In this document: in pieces, positions 21,220-32,669 of the stretch
Layout: each line of letters starts with the position of its first letter
Position numbering within the stretch: position 1 is the first letter of the stretch
Assembly (NCBI GenBank): GCA_034401135.1
Contig: JAWZSP010000006.1
Location: 3,038,001 to 3,102,000 of the forward strand
From: Volutella citrinella
Taxonomy: Eukaryota > Ascomycota > Sordariomycetes > Hypocreales > Nectriaceae
Direction of reading: 5' to 3'
DNA: 64,000 nt
Program-made: the position numbers and the translations under genes
The notes under the pieces: generated by a model
The model's database searches: none
Seen by the model: the letters and a program-made list of their open reading frames with translations, nothing else
Told to the model about the DNA's origin: nothing

Positions 21220-23087
21220 TCATGGCTCTCCGTCTCTATCCTCGTCTCTGACCCATCCTCGGCTCATTTCAACGGCTCGCTCCCACCGCCTCCGCATCTT
21301 GTTGCGCTCCTTCACCGGGAGCTGTGGTCGGAAGACCTTTCGGTCCTGGCTGTTGACTTCCTTGAGCTCCTGCAACTCGTTCCAAACTCCAGTGGCAAGA
21401 CCGGCCGCGATCGCGGCTCCCAAAGCTGTTGTCTCTCGCATAGCGGGTCGGTCCACTGGGATCCCGCTCAGATCGGCTTGTGTTTGCATGCACAGGTTCG
21501 AGTTGGACAGACCACCATCTACTGCCAAAGTCTCGAGGGCATGGCCCGAGTCAGCGGCCATGGCATCGAGAATGGCTGCAGTTTGGTGGCAAGTTGCCTC
21601 AACTGTAGCTCGCACAATGTGCCCCTTCTCTGTGTGCTGCGTAACGCCAACTGTTTGGACTGATTAGCTTGAATAGATGTAAAACGGGTACCCAAGAAAC
21701 TTACAAAGGGTTCCTTTGGCGTCATCGATCCAGTATGGAGCGAAGAGTCCGCTGAACGCAGTCACAAACACCACACCACCACTGTCGGGAACCGAGCCTC
21801 CAACCCTGTCTACGTCGGAGGACTTTTCAATAAGAGACAGGTTGTTTTCCAAGAACTTGACTCCTGATCCAGCAACGGCGATGCTGCCCTCCAACGCATA
21901 GACGGGTTTCCGCCCTTGTCCAAAGTCATACGCAACTGTAGCCAGGAGCCCTGACTTGGAGATGACAGGTTTGTTGCCGACATTGTAGAGTAGGAAACAG
22001 CCCGTGCCGTAGGTGTTCTTGGCCTGGCCGGGGCTGAACCCACACTGGCCAACCAAAGCTGAAGACTGGTCACCAAGACATCCTGCAATCGGAACACCCT
22101 TTAGGATGCCGCGGGCGAGAGAACCGAAAGCGGTCGCGTGGGAGGATGGGACAATCTTGGGGAGGTTTAGCTTGCTGCGATCCAAGCCAAAGAAAGAAAT
22201 CAGATGGTCGTCATAATCCAGGGTGTGGAGGTTCATGAACATGGTGCGACTCGCGTTGGTGGCATCAGTGACATAGACAGGTCCTCCCGCCTTCTTCTGA
22301 CCACCGTTGAGGCGATAGATCAGCCACGAGTCGACCGTGCCAAAGGCCATGCGGCCCTCGTCATACGCCTTTTGGACCGCGTCAACGTTCTGCAGGAGCC
22401 AGAGAAGTTTGACGCTGGAAGGGTATGTGGAAAGAGGAAGACCGCAGAGATCCTGAAGACCTTCGGCACCAGGTCGGCTCTTGAGGTCTCTGACAATGGA
22501 TGCAGTCCGAGTGTCGGGCCATACGACTGCGTTGTGCAGAGGCTCGCCAGTGTTCTTGTCCCAGAGCACGGTAGTCTCGCGCTGGTTCGTTATGCCAATA
22601 GAGCGGATCTCTGAGGCCGAGTGACCTTGAGAAATGAATTTCTCCGTGGCTTTCTCTATGCATACTTCAACCGACTCGAGAAGCTCAAGAGGATCATGTT
22701 CGTGCCAGCTGAGTCTCGTGTTAGTTGATGCTTTCCCAAACAGCTAGCGTGCGCTTCTCACCCTGAATGGGGGTATTTGTTCTCAAACTCAACTTGATGG
22801 CTAGCAACGGGCTCGCCATGTCCATTGAAGATAAGGAAGCGCGTTGATGTGGTCCCTTGGTCGATGCTGCCGACAAACCAGTGCTTAATCTTCTCCTCCT
22901 CAGTCTCGGTGATTCCTTGAGGCAACAACTCCTCTCCCTCGTCTTCGATGAGTCCCTCTTTGAGGAGCACGTCGGCGGTACGGGGCTTCTTAGGGTCCCG
23001 TCCATTCGTCAATGTCACACTCTCAGGAGCATCCCTCTTACTGCCAACAGTGAGGGAAGGCGCAACAGCAGTGGTTGTGAATTCCAT
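21220..23087 (-). CDS. GUT1: glycerol kinase
   Basis: Three exons (22762-23087, 21705-22708, 21220-21650) with two 53-bp introns give 586 aa. The enzyme phosphorylates glycerol to glycerol-3-phosphate with ATP, feeding lipid synthesis and, via the mitochondrial dehydrogenase, glycolysis. FGGY-family motifs are complete: GSIDQGTTSTRFLIFNG (from residue 73), SIGITNQRETTVLWD, NAVVWPDTRT, CLGDQSSALVGQCG, NTYGTGCFLLYN and GLFAPYWIDDAKGTLFGVTQ, the last restored by splicing. A 70-residue N-terminal extension not needed for the fold is charged and includes PKKPR, a possible nuclear-localisation-like patch. No alternative Met lies between it and the catalytic start. The minus-strand promoter region lies to the right and has several CreA-type GGGG elements. 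Confidence 0.95.
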
Positions 23088-26000
23088 CCTTGCACACGAT
23101 GCGGATGCGGATACGGAAGGCCGTCTACGCGTTACAATCTCGTGGCAAGGAAGCCGTCCCTAGCAGAGGTAGCTGGGGGGACAGCGACGATAGGTGTGGA
23201 GATGGCGCTTGGTTGGTCCACAGGGAAGCGATGGGAAGAGGAACGGGACAGCAGCGCAGACGGCTTTGGATCCAGAGGGCAGGGGGACTGAGCGAGGCTG
23301 GAAAAGTGGCCAAACTGAAGGTTTTGGACTCGGTCTAAAGTTGGGACTGGGGTTGAAACCGAGAGTGCTGCTGAGGTGGCGAGTGAATGGAAGAGAGCTG
23401 AGGAGGAAGGGGAGAGCATGGGAGGGCGAGGGAGGACGGGATAAATGTGTCACGAGCCGGGAGAGCTTGATGGAGTGGGGGAGGGTCGGGGAAGGTGTAG
23501 GCGCAGGCATTGCGATTGCTAGATCTGCCGGCCGAGCATGTGCTTGCGGCGTCGGAAACCGGAATAGGTAGGAGGGGGGACAGGAAGGGTCAATTGGCGA
23601 TGGGGATGGGGGATTGGGATAGGGATCGGGGAGTGGACGGAGTGGACGGGCGCGACTGCGACTGCGACTGGGCGCCTTGGACTGGGCCACGGGGGCGTAC
23701 AAACAGGCAGGCGGTAATCGGCTACACAAGCGGCTAGCCAACCACGACGCCGGGTGGGCTTAGAAGACAACCTAGCAAGTGATATCACTACGTGGTAGCA
23801 TCCGGTACAGAGCGTGCGCGCGCTGTGCTGTGCAGTGCAGTGCCGTTCAGGTGCCGCCAGATCGATCCGATGTCCGCGTGTCCAAGCAAAAAACAGGACT
23901 GCAATCTGCAATCCAGGGCTCGGCTCTTGGGTCCGGTGGAGCCCTGGAGCCCGTAACCCCAACTTGCAGGTCACGCGGGGGTCCCAGAGCGGGGCTCCAC
24001 AAGGGGGACGAGCCCCGGGCCCCAGCGCCCACAGCGGATCAGCGCCTGTAATTGAGTGAATCCAGTGTTGCAAGAGGCGCCAGACTGCCCTAGACCGTCT
24101 CAAGCGCCACGGAAGCCTGAGGTGCGCGGGATGACAACTCCACCCCCTCCCCTTTGGACTGTGGGGGTAGCGGGTCGGTGGGAATCTGTCTCAATATAGA
24201 GCGCGTCATGAATCCAACGGGTCTCAATCGCAGGCCAGAGAGCCGTATGCTTCATGGAAGCGCAGGTGTGGTTTTGCACAGAAGTCGATGAGATGCATGT
24301 GATCGAGGACATGATCCGGGATCGCTTTGGTGGCCGGGGGTACCCATCCATCAGGTAAGGTGGTATTGATCGGTCCCCTTCCGGCGGTCGAGGACCTCGC
24401 TGAGGCTCACTCAGCATTCAACACGTCCCCGCCCCCAACCCCCAATTCGTATGAATTATTACTTTTGGGGGACGCTCCCTACGTGGCAGCGGCCCCCTCC
24501 GGTCATATTCCAGCAAACGGCCAGGCTCGTTTTCTGAGCTGAAAGCACGCTTCTCGGCCCGGTCTATTGTAGGTGGAGTCTTGAATGAATATTACCAAGG
24601 TAGGTAAGTCGGGTAGTATTATGAATTAGGTAGGCAGTGCATCAATTCCAACCCAGATGCCGCTATCGCAGTTTGGCCCTGCTCACCGTCATTCGCAGGC
24701 GCGCACTTCCAGCCGGCTGTCCTTCGTGCCGGTTCCCCTTTCAACCCTGCCGAGTAATTTTGCCAACAGGAGGATCGATTGAGGCAAACACCGTCAAAGT
24801 AAATCGTTGAAATGCGAGGAAGGGCGGAGCACGTCTCGCAGTCGCTTTGCCTCTCTGCCCGTCTCGTACGGGATGTTTGTCGTTCGTCACAATGGCTCTC
24901 TTATCAGACTTATTCTCCCACCGTTACATCAAATCGACCCCCGGCCATACCCTCACTAGATCCATTTCTCCCCAACCGCTGCGAGTCAGCCACTTTGGTT
25001 GGCTCATGTTCAAAAACCATTGCCAGGCCGGAATGGATGATCAATTCATGTTTACTACACCGTACTACCACAAGCTTCGGAACCCCCGGTCCTCCAATTT
25101 TGACAGAAAAACAAGCAATTTATTCCGATACATGTAATTCCTGTGCGAGCTTGGCTCTGCTGTGATCCTTGACGAGGGCTGCAGATGACTGCATGAAACC
25201 AAGCAATGGTGTGCCAGGCCTACCAGGGTTTGGAATCAACATCGCAAATATCCCTATCATAGCATCCTGCATTGTGTGGGAAGACTGAAAACACTTGCCC
25301 CAGCATGAAAGGCTTGGGGGAGGCAATTATTGATGGCCACATCGTTCTGCCAGTCGATTTGCTGGTCGGAGACCTCTCCGAGCTTGTGTTAGTCGGTGGC
25401 TGCAGCTCGGCGAGACAAGGGTCACATGGATGAGGGGGGAATGTTTATCATCAATTCATCAACCAGGTCATGTCTTGCTGTAATAACATCTTTGGGGGCC
25501 TGGTCCATCACTAGGTCTTGATGCTACGTCTACTAGGACAGGGGAACCTCGCCCCCATCCTTTGCTTAAGCTCAATCAAGCAAAGCGAGTCAATGCTTGG
25601 TAGGCGACTGTTCCTGACGCTATCTGTCGGGCGTGTCATTATCAGTACCAATGAGACAAATCAGAGGCTCCCATCTAATGCATGGGGCACGCATGCTGCC
25701 GGGTTCGGCTCCCATAATACGACTCGCCAACAACATCCAGATAATGAATAGCTCCTATTTCTGTCCTCTTCATATACAATGACGAAGCCAAGTGTGTGAT
25801 TGTAGAAGTCGATCGTCCATCGCTGCATCTAGCTCAATTCTTTATTTTATATTTTTCGACTTTCAACCCCAGCCAACGACACCAGCGAGCTTGACAGCAT
25901 CATCTAACGACGCGAGAACAGGCGCAAGCGAGGTTGTCGACACAGCTAGGCAGAGAAAAATATGGCAGATGATATCTTATTTAGTCGTCCGGTTTAGTAC

Positions 26001-26198
26001 AACGCGGGAACGGCTAATTCTATTTTGCCGGAACATGTCATGCAGAAGAAGTCCCATGATCGCAGTGACCAACCGCAATGATTGGCTGCTTGCGACTTCA
26101 AGACACTTCCCCCGCCTTTGCTGCCTCATGCTCATCCCTTGACACCTGACACTTCCAAACAAGCGATACTCTAGAGAAGAAGGAAACAATTTGCGATA
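23088..26198. other. gene-free region between glycerol kinase and APH-like gene
   Basis: About 3.1 kb without a recognisable coding region. The left 1 kb should be the glycerol kinase promoter and 5' leader and is unusually G-rich on the plus strand. TAGGTAGG-type motifs occur at about 24597-24636. The right end, next to 26199, is more A/T-rich and is a plausible promoter for the APH-like gene. Confidence 0.6.
23173..23994. promoter_or_regulatory. cluster of CreA/Cre1-type SYGGGG sites
   Basis: Five matches to the fungal carbon-repressor core (G/C)(C/T)GGGG lie upstream of glycerol kinase: 23173-23178, 23347-23352, 23475-23480, 23975-23980 and 23989-23994, the last two as GCGGGG 14 bp apart. 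They suggest glucose repression of glycerol use. The core is short and the region G-rich, so some matches are expected by chance. Confidence 0.35.
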
Positions 26199-27319
26199 AT
26201 GACGACGGTCTCTGCCCTCGATATGAGCCGAACCCAAGGCCTCGCGGAGGAAATATCACACGGTCCATGCAAGGCCATCCACGGTACCGATGTGAATCCC
26301 TTCTCCGGCCGAGGCTTCGACGTCTATGCGTTTGAGAGCTCCTCAAACTCTCGGTTTTGTGTACGGATTCCTCGAAATCCTCACGCGCAGCATGTAGGAG
26401 GGCAGCTTGAGCAAGAGGTCGAGATTCGCAAACGTATCGAGGCCGCCGGTTTGACCGTTTTCCCGCGTCTCATTACATTTAGCTACTCGGTCGAGAACTC
26501 ACTTGGTGCCCCGTACCTCGCCGTCAAGTGGGTTGAGGGCCAAGCCTTGCGCTGGTCGGCCACGTCTCCTCGAGTACCCGAGCAGCGCCAAGCCATCATA
26601 CGATGCATTGCAAATGCATCGGTCGATTTGCTACGGGTTCACGAGATTAGTGAGTTCACAGGATAGATCTACACGGCATCTCCGCTAAGACGGGTGTTGC
26701 AAAGGGGGCTCTGCGCGGTCGTGGGTGCAGGGCCGGATACAACGCAAGATCACTCGCATCACGGGAGGGACTCTTCCTGAGGCGACTGTCAGTGAGTGCG
26801 AGAACCAACTGGAGCTCCTCAAGAGCTACTGGGTTCCGGAGCTTGACAAGGCGCCACACGTGCTGGTTCACGGTGACCTCTCGGCCAACAACATCATTGT
26901 CGACGCAGACAATACCGTACAAGGGTTGGCAGCTGACGTTCAAACATCCTCTTTGGATCAGACTGACTTTGGGCAGAATAATCGACCTCAGCCTTGCGCA
27001 CTTCCGGCCTCTTCAATTCGCTGCCGTGTACCCCAGGTTTCTGACACACGAACCTCGAACGGAAGAACCGTACGAGTGGGCCGAGAGCTCTGCACAGATG
27101 CAAGAGGACCGCAGGTTCTACCTGGAGTGCGTCAGGGAGAGGACATCCAGGGAGGGTAAGCATAGCATCTATGCAGCCTATCACAGGCTGCTAGAAAGAG
27201 AGGACGAGGTCGCAAGATCGTGGTGGATTCAGGCTTCGCAAAGTAAGGGCGTGCACCGGGCCATGGTAGCTTGCGATTGGCGCCCGCCAGTCATGCAGGT
27301 CCCAAGCTTGAGCACCTGA
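26199..27319 (+). CDS. APH/choline-kinase-like phosphotransferase
   Basis: Proposed exons 26199-26649, 26690-26924 and 26977-27319 give 342 aa. The protein has the phosphotransferase (APH) kinase fold: an N-lobe with VYAFESSSNSRFCVRIPR, a linker APYLAVKWVEGQALRW, the catalytic loop HVLVHGDLSANNIIVD with the key Asp and Asn, and GIIDLSLAHF, where the metal-binding Asp is kept after splicing. Fungal genomes hold many such kinases of unknown substrate. Intron 2 (52 bp) uses a weak GTTGGC donor but is needed to join HGDLSANN to IIDLS. Intron 1 is only 40 bp, has GTGAGT...CTAAG, and its acceptor is the least certain splice in this window. If these introns are not spliced, the gene would be a frameshifted pseudogene. 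Confidence 0.72.
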
Positions 27320-27550
27320 GAGGGCATAGGCACATCTTGAGTTGCCATATGTCTACGAGGATGGGAGGCTAGCGCAGGGGACTCGAGTTTCTCCATGTCT
27401 TTTCAAGTGAATGCTGGCTTTTCGTTTCTTTATGCGCTGATCTATCTATAGTCGTATCCAACTCTCCATGTCTCCTACACTTTTAACCCAACCCATTCAT
27501 TATACCCGATTGTCCTCTAGGCTGCATCTATTACTTATTCGTTGTGAGTC

Positions 27551-28352
27551 TTAACCAGTAAGGTTCAAGTAAGGAGACATCTTCTCCATTATGACGGGGC
27601 GAAGCTGGCGCTGCTCCGTCTGGGTAGGGGCAGTGACGCAGCCCTTACGGCGCGTCCAGCTCTCGTCGGTCTCGCGAAGGGCGGCATCCTCATCCTGGCC
27701 GGTAGGGTCGACAAACTGGTATGAGCGGAATTCGCAGTTGGCCCAGCCGGTGGCTACAATCGTCCGTGTCAGCAACGCAAGGAACTCTGAGAACGGATCC
27801 ATGAGAATCCAGCATACCTTTTCCATCGGGAACACCGTGCCAGTCGTCTGTCAGAAAGTGCAGGAAGCCACCGTGCGACACAACCACGATGTGGTCGTCG
27901 CCGGTGCCAGCCAGCTCGCGCAGGGCCTTCCGACCCTTGAGGCCGCGCACAATCAGCTTGTCCAGAGTAGGCTGGTACTCGCTATCCGGGCCCTTCTGGT
28001 TCCACGTCTCCTCGACGCGCGAGTAGTCGGCCTTGCCGGCGAACTCGGCGCTGACCTTTGCGACGGGGGAGCCAATGTCGCAGGGCTGCGTGGACACCTC
28101 CTGGAATACGGGCAGCGTCGTTATGGGCAGCAGGCCGTCGACGCCGAAGCCGTGCAGGCAGGTGTAGACGGTGCGGCGCATCGGCGACGCTGCCAGCTTG
28201 GTGATCTTGTCGTGGTGGGGGAAGGCGGCGCGCAGGTCGGCGCACTGCTGCTCGCCGAGGGGGGTCAGGTCCGGGTCCGGCAGCTGCTCGTTCTCCCGCG
28301 AGAGGTTGTGGTAGCCCTGGGCGTGGCGGACGAGGTGGATTGTGGGAGCCAT
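27551..28352 (-). CDS. histidine phosphatase (phosphoglycerate-mutase-like)
   Basis: Exons 27818-28352 and 27551-27753 with a 64-bp intron give 245 aa. The catalytic LVRHAQGYHN motif at the N-terminus supplies the phospho-accepting His10, SPMRRTVYTC gives the second Arg, and VVVSHGGFLHFL supplies the second catalytic His. These are the family hallmarks of the RHG superfamily. The length and the Asn after HAQG fit the small cytosolic fungal group related to yeast YMR-type PGM proteins rather than glycolytic phosphoglycerate mutase. The substrate is unknown. The start ATG at 28352 places RHAQG at residues 9-13; an in-frame upstream extension lacks conservation. It converges with the APH-like gene, 231 bp apart. 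Confidence 0.9.
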
Positions 28353-29193
28353 GATAGCAACGTGAGGGAGGGCGAGGCGAACGGGATGGGAGTAAGGAAG
28401 AAAGAAGAGGAGAATTCGATCAACGAGGCCTGGCAAGTCGACCTACTCTTCAACCCTCTCGGCGCTACTCATCCTAATTTGCGGGTCACGATGCGGTAAG
28501 CAGTGGACATCAAGAGCCATGGGAAGCGGCAGCTGTCATGGTATCTTCTAATTGGCACTTGGCCATGGTAAAGCGGCCCCTCCAAGCCGCCACCACACCA
28601 GCAGGGAAATCTGGAAATTTGAGGCGTCCGACAGCGGTAGTGCGATGCAGGTGGCCCGCTCATCATGACTCAACTCGCGGGGCACCGCTCTCATGGGCTC
28701 CGGGGCCGGCGCCGACCAGTGGCGGAGATTCCTGGAACGGCGCGTGGGCCGCCCTGCCGCATCGATTGGCGGCTAACATGTGCCATGGCGCGGGGGGTTC
28801 TATGCAGAAACACGAGGAGCACAGCATTCTCACCTACCGGGATGCCAGTCGCACCTCTCATAGAGGCACGGGTGCCCGCGGCTTCACAATATGGTCAAGA
28901 TGCGCACTACCAAATTGGGTAATAATTGCTGGTTTTCATTGCCCTGTTCCAAGCTCTCCAGCACTGCGCCCCCTGAATGAATGTAGACGGTATCCACACA
29001 CCTGCACACACACGCAGTATCACATAGGTCTCATGGATGCGGCATCGCATATGCACAACTGCACCCTGGCCTGCCCCATTCAGTACAGTCTTATCTAGTC
29101 GTGGGCTAGATCCTGGTCAATCAAATACCGTCCAACGCCGCCAGCATCAACGAACAAATCCCACCCTGTAGAGGCACACGCACACACACTCTC
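28353..29193. other. intergenic region between histidine phosphatase and VPS27
   Basis: About 840 bp without a coding signal. The left part is the histidine phosphatase promoter, the right part the 3' flank of VPS27, with CA-rich repeats near 29170-29190. Confidence 0.6.
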
Positions 29194-31633
29194 TCAGAGC
29201 TCGATCAAAGCCTCCTCCTTGGCGGGTTGCGTGTGCTTGACCGGCTCGTGTTGCGGTACCGCAGGGAACGCGTCCTGGGGATATCCGCCATACCATTGCT
29301 GTGGGGCTGCCGGAGCTTGCTGTGGCTGCGAGGTTGGGTGCTGCTGGGGCATAGATGGCTGCCAGTATGGCTGCTGTTGCGAAGCGGGAGCTTGCTGTGG
29401 CTGCGTGGGTTGGGTTGCCTGAGTAGGCTGCACAGGCTGGGGAGGTTGTTGAGGCTGCGCGGTTTGCTGGACAGGCTGCTGTGCAGGCTGCGGGGCCGGT
29501 TGAGCTGGTGTCGCAACAGGAGTGTGTTGTGCCGACACGGGCAATTGAGAGTACTGTATGGGTTGCTGGTGGTTCGAGTAGGGTGCTGAGGCGGCTTCCG
29601 GGGTAGGCCCCGGGGCCGACGGGCCCAACGGAGCCTGTTGCTGGGTTGGCTGAGGCGGGAGGTAGTAAGAGGAGCTGGGATCGGCAGCTGGCGTCGCTGT
29701 TGATGGCTGAGGCGTCGGTGCCTGTTGGTTAGGGGGCGCTGGCTGCTGATATGGATCCTGCGGTGCCGATGGTGCTCGTCCCTGCCAGCTTCCGTTACGC
29801 TGCAGGTGTTGCTGTTGGGGAGGGTACTGGCCTGGAGCCTGTTCCGGAACTGCACCGTACGACGCAAACTGAGGCTGGGGGGTGGCCTGTGGTGGCGGTT
29901 GCTGGTAATGCTGAGGGGGTGCCTGATAGCTTACTCGGTGCTGGCCAGTATAGAAGCTTTCTGCCGCACCAGGATTGGCAGGCATGTTCGAGGGGATGGA
30001 GGGATAAGGTCCAGCCGCCTGGCGAGGCGGAGGCAAGTTGTATCCGCCCAAGCTTTGTTGACTGTATGCCTTGGACAGCCTCTCCTCTAGCATGCGGTCG
30101 TAGTACCTGACCACTGTAGAGAGCTTTGCATGAAGATCTAGCAGTGTGTCTATGAATGGATGTCAGGCTATCGCTCTAGGTCATCAACTCACGATTATTC
30201 AACGTACCATGCTTGCTCATCGTCTCGCCATAAGTTCGCGCCAGCTTAGGCCGCAGTGCTCCGATACTATCGTAGAGCTCTTGAATACGCGGCTCACGAA
30301 GGATAGTGCCAGGGGGCTGTGTTTGTAAGCGATCAACAAGAGTAGAAAAAAGGTTGATGTTCTCCGCTTCCACAGGAGTCAACTCGTAGTCGTTCTTTGG
30401 CAGAACAAAGGTAGCAGTGTTCGAGGCACTAGGGTTCGACGTTTGCTCCTTGAGTGCTGCAGCGTGCTTCTTCTTTTGTTCTTCCATATCTGCGAGGGAA
30501 GCCGCGATTGCGGCTTTCAGATCGTCGTCTTCCTCCTCTGCCTGCTTCGCCGCTGCACTGTCCCCGTTCGTCTTGACCACGTTCGAAGCAGGCTCCACAT
30601 ACGCGCGTGAGTGGGATGTGACCTCCTCCAAGCTCATGGCCAATGCCTTCTTCAGATCTTCGTCGAATCCATCGTCAACGCGAGCATTTCGCGGCTGCAT
30701 GGCAGAGGTACTGCGGGTTTTGTGCGGATATGTAGGAGATCGGTCGAGGGACGGAGGGGGCTCCTTGAACCCCTTCTGTGTGAGTTTGGCGTAGCAGCCA
30801 TCGTCAACTCGTACAGGCGTATGGATACCCAGGTGAGGGAGCGCAACTGTTTTGGTAGAGCATTGCTGGTCGAAGCAGCTTCCACAGTTTCGGCAATGGT
30901 GCTTTCGGTTCGTAAATGTAAATGGGGTTCGACATCGCATACAAACGTCTGAATCGGTCCACTCTGGCGGCTGCGGGGAAAGTTAGCACCAGGTATCATT
31001 CTCGGATGCGCGAGACTTGTTCTCTTACAGCGCTGCTATCAATCATGCTGCTGGAGACGGTGATCTTAGGAGGGAAATGGTAACCGTCGCGCTGCAGGGC
31101 GTTGTAGACCTCTCCAATATAGGCAAGCTCATATCGGCCTTCCGTTGCCCCAGCCCAGGATTGGATGAGCTCAAGCATCTTGGATCGTACGTCGGCGTTG
31201 ACAGCGGCGGCTCCCACAGCTTGGAGCAACGACACGAGGTTGTCCATGAACTCTCGAGAGGCGATCTCAGCCAGAAAGTGTGATCCGCCATTCTTGACGC
31301 AAGTATCGGTAAGCTAGGGGACCGTGTTAGCTTTGAGCTTGTCCGCAGCGTAACATATCGCAACATACATTCAAGGCGCTGAGCTGGGTGTTAGGGTTCT
31401 TGTTGCCGATGCGCTTCTTGAGAGACCGCATCGCCTCCTTGGGGGCGACTGTCTTGGACCTAATGACATCGGAAATCTCGAGGTTCAGTGCAATGTCCTC
31501 CCTATCCATCAGGTCAGCAAATCACTGAACAGCCACCATCGGGGTTCGGACGGTCGCACAAGCTGCTGCTGGTGGCCTTCTCGATTTGCTCGTCCAGAGC
31601 CGTGTTGGCCGAGGACGACCACCAGCTCATCAT
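29194..31633 (-). CDS. VPS27: Vps27, ESCRT-0 subunit (VHS-FYVE-UIM)
   Basis: Five exons (31560-31633, 31369-31501, 31029-31313, 30208-30970, 29194-30149) give 736 aa. Vps27 (Hrs) recruits ubiquitinated cargo on endosomes and starts ESCRT-dependent sorting to the vacuole. Domains: VHS at about residues 1-145 ([31 protein letters not shown]); a FYVE finger from residue 165 with [16 protein letters not shown] and RVDDGCY, which binds PI3P; two ubiquitin-interacting motifs, [14 protein letters not shown] and [14 protein letters not shown]; a GAT-like helical region; then about 300 Pro/Gln-rich residues. The C-terminus ends ALIEL, a clathrin-box-like motif. Exon 1 (74 nt) supplies [16 protein letters not shown], the expected start. 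The gene diverges from a Doa4-like deubiquitinase acting on the same cargo. Confidence 0.95.
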
Positions 31634-32669
31634 CTTGTCGGCGGGCGAATGCGGCTCGGGCGACGTGGAGGGTGGAGGGAGTTCGGGGTTCCGGTCAGCA
31701 GGCTGCCGAATCTCTGTGACAGGCGCTCGCGGCTCGCGGCTGTCGATGTGGGCCTTGGGAGTGATGGGGAGGACTGGCCGTTGGTGTTTGATCGAGAATG
31801 TCCCGGATGTGATGATGGCCCCGACTCAAGTAAGGCGCTGGCCCAGGTTGTAGGCTGCGATGAGGTAGGCCGCGCGCCGCAAGACGGTTGGTAATGGAGC
31901 TTGCTGCTAGTGAACCATTGGCGGCTTTGGACCAGGCAGGCTGGTCTCCACTGGAGTCCAGAGGCTGTGGGACCTGGGAAGGCGCCCATGCATTTCCACT
32001 ACCCGCAAAGCGTCCAGCTGCTTTCAGGCAGCTGCCAGGCGCTGGAATTTGGCGGATGGTCTGCCTTGCGTCAGCGAGCGGGCGGGCGGGTCCGGGATTG
32101 GCCACTGCACATCCAGCATTGCTTGGGCACCCACTGGACTGGCCTGCTGGCGGCGACAGATGACGACCATTTTGTGGCGTACGTGGCTCGTGAGCAGTGC
32201 CGTCCGGGGGTACCCCGGGGGCCGGTGTAGGTACGGGCAGTCTCCCCGTGCCCCAGGGCACTCACCTTGTAGCCCGAGTAGTTTCCGCAGTACCCCCCGC
32301 AACCTTCACGACCACGAGCGCTGGGGCTGGGGTCGAGCTCGTCCTCCGATGTCCAGTCCTCTTTGTGCCGACATGATACACCTGCAATCTACATCGCGCG
32401 CATAGACTATGCCTCACTTTTAAGAGCTTTCTTACGCGGCTCTCTCTTTCCTCCTATCGTTGACCAACCCAGAAGGCCCCCCAACAATGCACAGCTGAAT
32501 CCTATCGCTACTTTCACCTCCTTCATGACACTCGGCCGGCATTCTCGACACTTCCCGCGATCACTCGACGAACGCTCACGACAACCCGAAGCCCCTGTCA
32601 ACGCCCAGCACGCCCCAAATAGACATGATATAAGTGAAATCTCGATGCCAGTTTGATTTGCTCGCCATC
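31634..32669. other. shared promoter of VPS27 and the Doa4-like gene
   Basis: About 1 kb separates two divergent start codons. The left half is GC-rich and has several CCAAT/ATTGG-like strings (for example ACCATTGG near 31913); the right half is C/T-rich leader sequence. No recognised gene lies in it. Confidence 0.5.

Noticed and set aside
21651..21663. alternative acceptor for glycerol kinase intron 2 (ATCAG at about 21663)
   Set aside because: It would add FQTV before GVTQ in a segment that is otherwise aligned without insertion; the AACAG acceptor gives GTLFGVTQ, matching the family.
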